A stretch of DNA of 37,468 nucleotides from Campylobacterota bacterium (GTDB taxonomy: Bacteria > Campylobacterota > Campylobacteria > Campylobacterales > Sulfurovaceae): assembly GCA_013153055.1 (NCBI GenBank), contig JAADFE010000043.1:1-37468 (forward strand), given 5' to 3'. The notes below the pieces were generated by a model. That model worked only from the letters and a program-made list of their open reading frames with translations. It was not told the DNA's origin and searched no databases. Numbering within the stretch: position 1 is the stretch's first letter; each line of letters begins with the position of its first letter. The position numbers and the translations under genes were made by a program. This document shows positions 33,448 through 37,468 of the stretch, one piece after another.

Positions 33448-33656
33448 TGAATATAGAGTTTATAGAGTCCAAACTCCAAGAGATATACAAAGAGCTAGAA
33501 AAAGAGGTTATGGAGGTTTTGATGGATGAGAGTCTGGATAAAAAGCAGACAAATCTGAGAATGAAACCTCTAACCTCAAGCAAAAAGATACTCCAAAATG
33601 CACTAGAGAGTATCAAGATGGTAGATAAACTATCAAAAGAGGAGATGGAAAAATGA
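33447..33656 (+). CDS. Small helical protein of the serB-mogA run
   Basis: 69 aa from a GTG at 33447 that shares a base with the mogA stop. It has no signal peptide. Two amphipathic helices are likely (ESKLQEIYKELEKEVMEVLM and KKILQNALESIKMVDKLSKE) joined by a basic loop (DKKQTNLRMKPLTSSK). No known family. The next gene begins within its stop (ATGA), so it is translated as part of the run. The perfect couplings on both sides are good evidence that it is a real gene. Confidence 0.68.
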   Translation: MNIEFIESKLQEIYKELEKEVMEVLMDESLDKKQTNLRMKPLTSSKKILQNALESIKMVDKLSKEEMEK

Positions 33657-33883
33657 GAAGATTTTTTATAGTTTCACTTTTAAGTAATCTATTTCTATTT
33701 GCAAACAATTTATCTGCAGATAAACAGCCAGAGTTTCCACCACTAATCTGGTTAGTAGTGGCATTGCTACTTATTGGTGTACTTTTTTGGTCTTTTTATA
33801 AAGCACTAAAGAGTAGAAATCCAAAGTATGGATATCTAATAACACTTATAGTACTACTATTGGGTGCGATGTTATTTGTATAG
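33653..33883 (+). CDS. Small membrane protein, last gene of the serB-mogA run
   Basis: 76 aa. The N-terminus (MRRFFIVSLLSNLFLFANNL) is either a signal peptide or an anchor. It is followed by PPLIWLVVALLLIGVLFWSF and, after a basic loop (KALKSRNPKYG), a second helix (YLITLIVLLLGAMLFV). It overlaps the preceding gene by four bases. No domain is recognised; small two-helix proteins of this kind often stabilise a larger membrane partner, here unknown. A hairpin 20 bp after the stop probably ends the operon. Confidence 0.68.
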   Translation: MRRFFIVSLLSNLFLFANNLSADKQPEFPPLIWLVVALLLIGVLFWSFYKALKSRNPKYGYLITLIVLLLGAMLFV

Positions 33884-33903
33884 TTTATTTATTTTAGGGT
33901 CGA

Positions 33904-33937
33904 GACTAGTTTATCATCTTTCTATGTTAAACTGGTC
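33904..33937 (+). terminator. Hairpin after the serB-mogA run
   Basis: GACTAGTTTA (33904-33913) pairs with TAAACTGGTC (33928-33937): 10 bp with one wobble and a 14-nt loop, 20 bp beyond the stop. No strong T-run follows. Confidence 0.5.
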
Positions 33938-33961
33938 ATTACTAGACTTCTTGTAAAATTA

Positions 33962-34036
33962 GGAACCGACTGCTTTCTCAAAGAGAGTGCAAAGTACAAG
34001 AGCCTCGCTTTTTTCGGGATTAAAGTCTCCGATTCC
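33962..34036 (+). repeat. Dispersed palindromic repeat, copy F (diverged, with internal extension)
   Basis: GGAACCGACTGCTT, about 24 extra bases containing a small CTTTCTCAAAGAGAG hairpin, then GAGCCTCG, T6 loop, CGGGATTAAAGTCTCCGATTCC split across the right arm. The outer arms still pair. It lies between convergent genes. Confidence 0.78.
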
Positions 34037-34055
34037 GAAGAGTTTTGCAATAAGT

Positions 34056-35480
34056 CTACTTAAAATCATAACTCCTATTCAAAATTTTATAATAATCACT
34101 AAAATACTCCTCCATTTCAACTTTATTAGTAAAGATTTTATATACATCTTTGCTATCTCTAAGAGGGTCGGCTAATACAAAGTCGTTTTTATCTCCTCTA
34201 TTTATAAAAGCAAAATCTATACTATTTACTTGGTGTATGATTTTTGCTTTTTCTACTATTTTGACATTTATCCCTTTTTCTATCATAATTTTGATAGCTA
34301 ACTCTACCTCTTTATCTATATGAGACTCTATTACTACTATTAGATTTATATCTATACCATAATCTTTTAGATTATATAGTCTATTTTGAATTTTCATCTC
34401 TTGATAACCTGATTGAACCAAATAGTGGTTTGGGGTTAGCTCTTGGACTACATATAAGGGGATGTTTTTGATATTTTCCAAAGTTTTTATCATCTCATAA
34501 AAAGCTCTTTGATAGTTATAGACAAAATAGCTATTACCTTTTATTACTTTTTCAAAAAGGTTTTTAAATGAGTTAAACTCTTTTAATGCTAAACGATAGT
34601 AGAAACTTTTATTAAATCTGTTTTTGATAAGTTCTTGAAAAAATAGATAGTATCTCTTTAATCTTTGAGTATATTTAATAAGTAAATTATGGTCTAATTC
34701 ATCTATATTTTTATTAACTCTATTCTCTATAGCAGGTAAAATCTCTATACTATTTAGGATAAAATGTAAGTCCAATCTTTTAGTATCTAATATCTCTTTG
34801 GATAGTATAACCTTTTTTGCTCTTGGGACTTTATTGTCTTTTGGGCTAAATCCCATACATATTCCAACTGTATAGTTTGTATAGTTATCATTACTATCAT
34901 GAAATAGTAGATACTGTTTAGTTTGAGTTAAATTGATAGTGATAAACAACTCCCCATTATCTAAAAGAGATACACTCCCTTTTATGCTCTCTTGATTTAG
35001 AGATAGCTCTATCTTCATATCAAGCCCAACTCCTTTTTTCCATTCAACTATCTCATAATAGTATATATCTTTTTTATTATCACTATATAGATAGATATAT
35101 CTATAGTCAATTGGACTATGTACTCTTTTTTTCTCTATTAGATAATCATCTATTCTCTTTTCAAACTCCAAAAGGTTAGATGAATTTTTAAAATCATCTA
35201 ACTTAAATAGAGGCTCTCCTTTATACATATATTTTGAGATTTTATAATAGTTAAAACTCTTTTGAAAATCATTTGTACACTTTATACCATCTCTAAGCCA
35301 ACGACGCAATACTATTTTTCTATTGAAAAAAAACTGTTCATAGGCTTTTTGTTTATTGTTAGTATCAAACTTATCTATATTGAATTTATTATCATCTATA
35401 AAGGCTTTTGTAAATTTATCTAAATCGTTTTCAAAAAGTTTGTTATAAATTAATTGCAGTTTTTTTGTAAAAATCTTCAT
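34056..35480 (-). CDS. Unrecognised 474-aa cytoplasmic protein
   Basis: 474 aa, rich in Lys, Asn, Ile and Tyr, without signal peptide or membrane segment. Residues 1-115 look helical and partly basic (FFFNRKIVLRRWLRDGIKCT). Residues 115-250 are beta-rich (IDYRYIYLYSDNKKDIYYYE, IKGSVSLLDNGELFITINLT). Residues 250-360 are helical. The C-terminal ~110 residues have an alternating pattern (NLIVVIESHIDKEVELAIKI, GINVKIVEKAKI, SIDFAFINRGDKNDFVLADP) that resembles a Rossmann-like or PLD-like sensor half-domain, with no catalytic HKD seen. I do not recognise a family. It is divergent from the DUF475 gene across a 213-bp region full of AAAGTT motifs. ATG preceded by GGGGAG. Confidence 0.7.
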   Translation of the reverse strand: MKIFTKKLQLIYNKLFENDLDKFTKAFIDDNKFNIDKFDTNNKQKAYEQFFFNRKIVLRRWLRDGIKCTNDFQKSFNYYKISKYMYKGEPLFKLDDFKNSSNLLEFEKRIDDYLIEKKRVHSPIDYRYIYLYSDNKKDIYYYEIVEWKKGVGLDMKIELSLNQESIKGSVSLLDNGELFITINLTQTKQYLLFHDSNDNYTNYTVGICMGFSPKDNKVPRAKKVILSKEILDTKRLDLHFILNSIEILPAIENRVNKNIDELDHNLLIKYTQRLKRYYLFFQELIKNRFNKSFYYRLALKEFNSFKNLFEKVIKGNSYFVYNYQRAFYEMIKTLENIKNIPLYVVQELTPNHYLVQSGYQEMKIQNRLYNLKDYGIDINLIVVIESHIDKEVELAIKIMIEKGINVKIVEKAKIIHQVNSIDFAFINRGDKNDFVLADPLRDSKDVYKIFTNKVEMEEYFSDYYKILNRSYDFK

Positions 35481-35495
35481 ATTTCTCCCCAGTCA

Positions 35496-35661
35496 AAAGT
35501 TCCAAAAGTTATTTATACAATTATACATTATAAAAGTTAATTATTAATATGTTTATCCAATTATAAAAAGCCCATAATTTCGCTTTTTGCTCAATAGTTG
35601 TAAAAGTTTTAGAAAGTTTTGAAAAGTTCTATTGATAAACTTTTTGCATTGTTTTAAAGTT
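35496..35661. promoter_or_regulatory. Cluster of eight AAAGTT motifs in a divergent promoter region
   Basis: AAAGTT occurs at 35496, 35505, 35533, 35603, 35613, 35623 and 35656, and inverted (AACTTT) at 35638. Three copies are spaced exactly 10 bp. Two overlapping minus-strand TATAAT boxes lie at 35520-35525 and 35527-35532 for the 474-aa gene. Confidence 0.55.
35565..35588. terminator. Symmetric hairpin with A/T arms in the divergent region
   Basis: AAAAAGC (35565-35571), a 10-nt loop and GCTTTTT (35582-35588). It could end or attenuate transcription in either direction, which is odd between two divergent genes. Confidence 0.4.
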
Positions 35662-35693
35662 CCAAATATCAAAAATAAAAAGGAGAAACAAAG

Positions 35694-36716
35694 ATGAGAT
35701 ATTTTAAAAGCTCATTTATGGTAACAGCGTTTGGTTTAGTATTGGCTTTATTAATAGGTGGATTGGAGGCTCTTTATATAGTTATTTTACTTGCACTATT
35801 AGAGGTCTCTTTATCATTTGATAATGCAGTGGTTAATGCTAAAATTTTAGAAGATATGGATAAAAAATGGCAAGATAGGTTTATAACCTTTGGTATGCCT
35901 ATTGCTGTTTTTGGAATGCGTTTTTTCTTTCCAATTTTAATTGTATCTATAGCGAGTGGATTAAGTGTTATGGATACTCTATTTTTGGCTATTGATTTTC
36001 CTGATGCTTATGAGATAGTATTAAGTTCAGTAGAGAAGCTTATATATGCTTTTGGTGGAGCTTTTTTGCTAATGGTATTTTTAAACTTTATATTTGAACA
36101 TGATAGAGAGGAGATGTGGATAAAGATTATTGAAGGGAGTAAAACCCTAAAGAAAATGGGTAAACTATCAAGTATTGAGATGATTATTTCACTATTTGTT
36201 GGAATTGCTTTGATATTTTTGACAAAAGAGTATGATATAGCATTAGCATATTTTAGTGGAATACTGCTATATGCACTTATTAGTTCACTAGATGAGATAT
36301 TTAGTCTAAATGGTGTTAGAAATGGATTAATGGGGTTGTTATATTTAGAAATTTTGGATGCTTCATTTAGTTTTGATGGGGTAATTGGTGCTTTTGCTTT
36401 GAGTAATAATATATTTGTTATTATGATAGGTTTAGGAGTTGGTGCTATGTTTGTAAGAAGTCTAACACTCTATATGTTGGAAAAAAAGACTCTAAGTGAA
36501 TATAGATATTTAGAACATGGAGCTCATTATGCTATTTTGATGTTGGCTATTATTATGTTGATTGAGATTTTTGTTCATATTGATGAGATAGTAGTTGGAA
36601 CTATTGGAGTTGCTTTTATTGCTCTATCTACTTATCACTCTATTTTAGAAAACCGTGTTCAAAAAGTTGAAAATTCCACTTTGGATTTTTCTTATCGAAC
36701 TAAACGAAAAGAGTAG
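35694..36716 (+). CDS. DUF475/TerC-like integral membrane protein
   Basis: 340 aa with about nine membrane helices. It has the paired acidic motifs of the family, LLEVSLSFDNAVVNAKIL near residue 45 and LEILDASFSFDGVIGAFALS near residue 220. These match the E-x-x-SxDN and E-x-x-DxxFSxDG signatures of DUF475 and TerC transporters. They lie in the membrane and probably bind a divalent cation. TerC relatives are linked to Mn2+ export and tellurite resistance; the substrate here is unknown. ATG preceded by AAGGAG with 7 bases. Its promoter region is shared with the divergent 474-aa gene. A convergent mrdA follows 26 bp downstream. Confidence 0.85.
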   Translation: MRYFKSSFMVTAFGLVLALLIGGLEALYIVILLALLEVSLSFDNAVVNAKILEDMDKKWQDRFITFGMPIAVFGMRFFFPILIVSIASGLSVMDTLFLAIDFPDAYEIVLSSVEKLIYAFGGAFLLMVFLNFIFEHDREEMWIKIIEGSKTLKKMGKLSSIEMIISLFVGIALIFLTKEYDIALAYFSGILLYALISSLDEIFSLNGVRNGLMGLLYLEILDASFSFDGVIGAFALSNNIFVIMIGLGVGAMFVRSLTLYMLEKKTLSEYRYLEHGAHYAILMLAIIMLIEIFVHIDEIVVGTIGVAFIALSTYHSILENRVQKVENSTLDFSYRTKRKE

Positions 36717-36742
36717 AAATTCAAAGTATAGTATTGATAGTT

Positions 36743-37468
36743 CTATTTATGGTGTTTAGTTTTAGTTGTTTTATTATTGTTGAAGTAACCTTCTTTATAT
36801 AACCATCTATAAATCTCTGCGGCTATTGGTCCAGAGGTACTTCCTCCATGCCCACCATGTTCTACTAGTACAGATACTACAAACTTGGGATTGTTGTATG
36901 GGGCATAGGATGTAAACCACGCATGAGAACGGCTATAATATTCCATTTGAGATTCTTTCATTCTTCTTTTTTCACTTTGAGGAATGGATACAACTTGAGA
37001 TGTACCTGTTTTACCAGCTACTAATATAGGTAAATGAGACATTGTTCTATGAGCTGTCCCTCTTCGTGTATTACATACATCATACATACCTTTTCTAATA
37101 GTATCCAAATAGTAATCATTTACCTCTATTTTTTTGTATTCTGGTTTTATAACCTCTCCTGCTACTTTATGTGCTAGGTGTGGAGTTGGTAGTTTTTTTG
37201 TAGCCAAAAATGCTGTATATCTAGCCAACTGCATAGGTGTTACAAGGTCATAACCTTGACCAATAGATGCAATGATGGTCTCTCCTAAATACCATGGCTG
37301 TTTATATGTTTTCATTTTCCAGTTTTTATTTGGAATTACACCTGAGCGTTCTCTTGGTAAATCTATTCCTGTTTTTACACCCAATCCAAACTCATTTAGA
37401 TATTTTGACATATCATTTATACCAACTTGTAAACTTTTGTTATAAAAATATACATCACAACTCTCTCT
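36743..37468 (-). CDS. mrdA: Penicillin-binding protein 2, C-terminal part (5' end beyond window)
   Basis: 242 codons remain; the frame is open to the window edge, so the ATG at 37411 is internal. The visible part starts RESCDVYFYNKSLQVGINDM, where SCD is the SxN-type motif of PBP2. It continues LNEFGLGVKTGIDLPRERSG and YLGETIIASIGQGYDLVTPM and reaches the KTG motif in VAGKTGTSQVVS. It ends in HGGHGGSTSGPIAAEIYRWL and a basic tail. The SxxK nucleophile lies outside. PBP2 is the transpeptidase of the elongation complex, working with RodA and MreB in the periplasm on a single anchor. These pieces match the standard family. Confidence 0.95.
   Translation of the reverse strand, partial: RESCDVYFYNKSLQVGINDMSKYLNEFGLGVKTGIDLPRERSGVIPNKNWKMKTYKQPWYLGETIIASIGQGYDLVTPMQLARYTAFLATKKLPTPHLAHKVAGEVIKPEYKKIEVNDYYLDTIRKGMYDVCNTRRGTAHRTMSHLPILVAGKTGTSQVVSIPQSEKRRMKESQMEYYSRSHAWFTSYAPYNNPKFVVSVLVEHGGHGGSTSGPIAAEIYRWLYKEGYFNNNKTTKTKHHK

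Noticed and set aside
34056-35480. Defence-system nuclease or Phospholipase D
   Set aside because: The C-terminal pattern recalls a PLD-like half-domain, but no HKD or other nuclease motif is visible and no defence genes are adjacent.

Overview
The window is AT-rich, densely coded bacterial DNA. Its gene content points to a free-living member of the Campylobacterota (Sulfurovum/Sulfurimonas-like). The evidence is NspC-type polyamine synthesis, a short adenylate kinase, hisB-kdsC-lptC in one overlapping run, a NosL protein associated with an ABC transporter and a thioredoxin, and cytochrome-like exported proteins. Promoters mostly appear as a bare TATAAT, and TTG starts are frequent. The species cannot be named. 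I recognised no rRNA, tRNA, CRISPR array, insertion sequence or prophage.

Layout. 1-3801 (minus): an operon of a double-NosL protein, a small membrane protein, an FtsX-type permease, a thioredoxin and an ABC ATPase cut by the window edge. It carries a 203-bp tandem duplication behind nosL. 3862-7081 (minus): five tightly packed genes for exported or lipid-anchored proteins, two with DUF1566-like features and one with five cysteine-pair repeats. 7390-11040: nspC, an NfeD/stomatin pair and ilvC. 11330-16858: an 1842-residue lipoprotein with a buried lipase-like alpha/beta-hydrolase and a propeller-like C-terminus. 16898-24908: a membrane-anchored LAS-type peptidase, a DASS transporter, a coiled-coil protein next to dprA, two TlpA-like thioredoxins, a DEAD-box RNA helicase with a structured upstream region, and nagZ. 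25020-26072: a decayed secreted-protein gene and a VapBC-like toxin-antitoxin pair bracketed by repeat copies. 26081-33883: radA, a heme-less cytochrome-like protein, hisB-kdsC-lptC, adk, aspS, and serB-mogA with two small coupled genes. 34056-37468: an unrecognised 474-aa protein divergent from a DUF475/TerC-like membrane protein across an AAAGTT-rich region, then the 3' part of the PBP2 gene mrdA.

The housekeeping genes cover branched-chain amino acid, histidine and serine synthesis, LPS (KdsC, LptC), peptidoglycan (NagZ, PBP2, LAS peptidase), DNA uptake and recombination (DprA, RadA), molybdopterin and aspartyl-tRNA. The accessory content lies in the NosL/ABC operon, the cysteine-rich exported operon, the giant lipoprotein, the repeat/toxin-antitoxin patch and the 474-aa orphan.

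The main non-coding signal is a roughly 50-bp imperfect palindrome. Six copies occur at five loci, all in the same orientation and always near gene 3' ends. One copy was carried along in the 203-bp duplication, which also created a chimeric 40-codon reading frame. All functional statements come from motif reading and recalled family knowledge; no database search was run.
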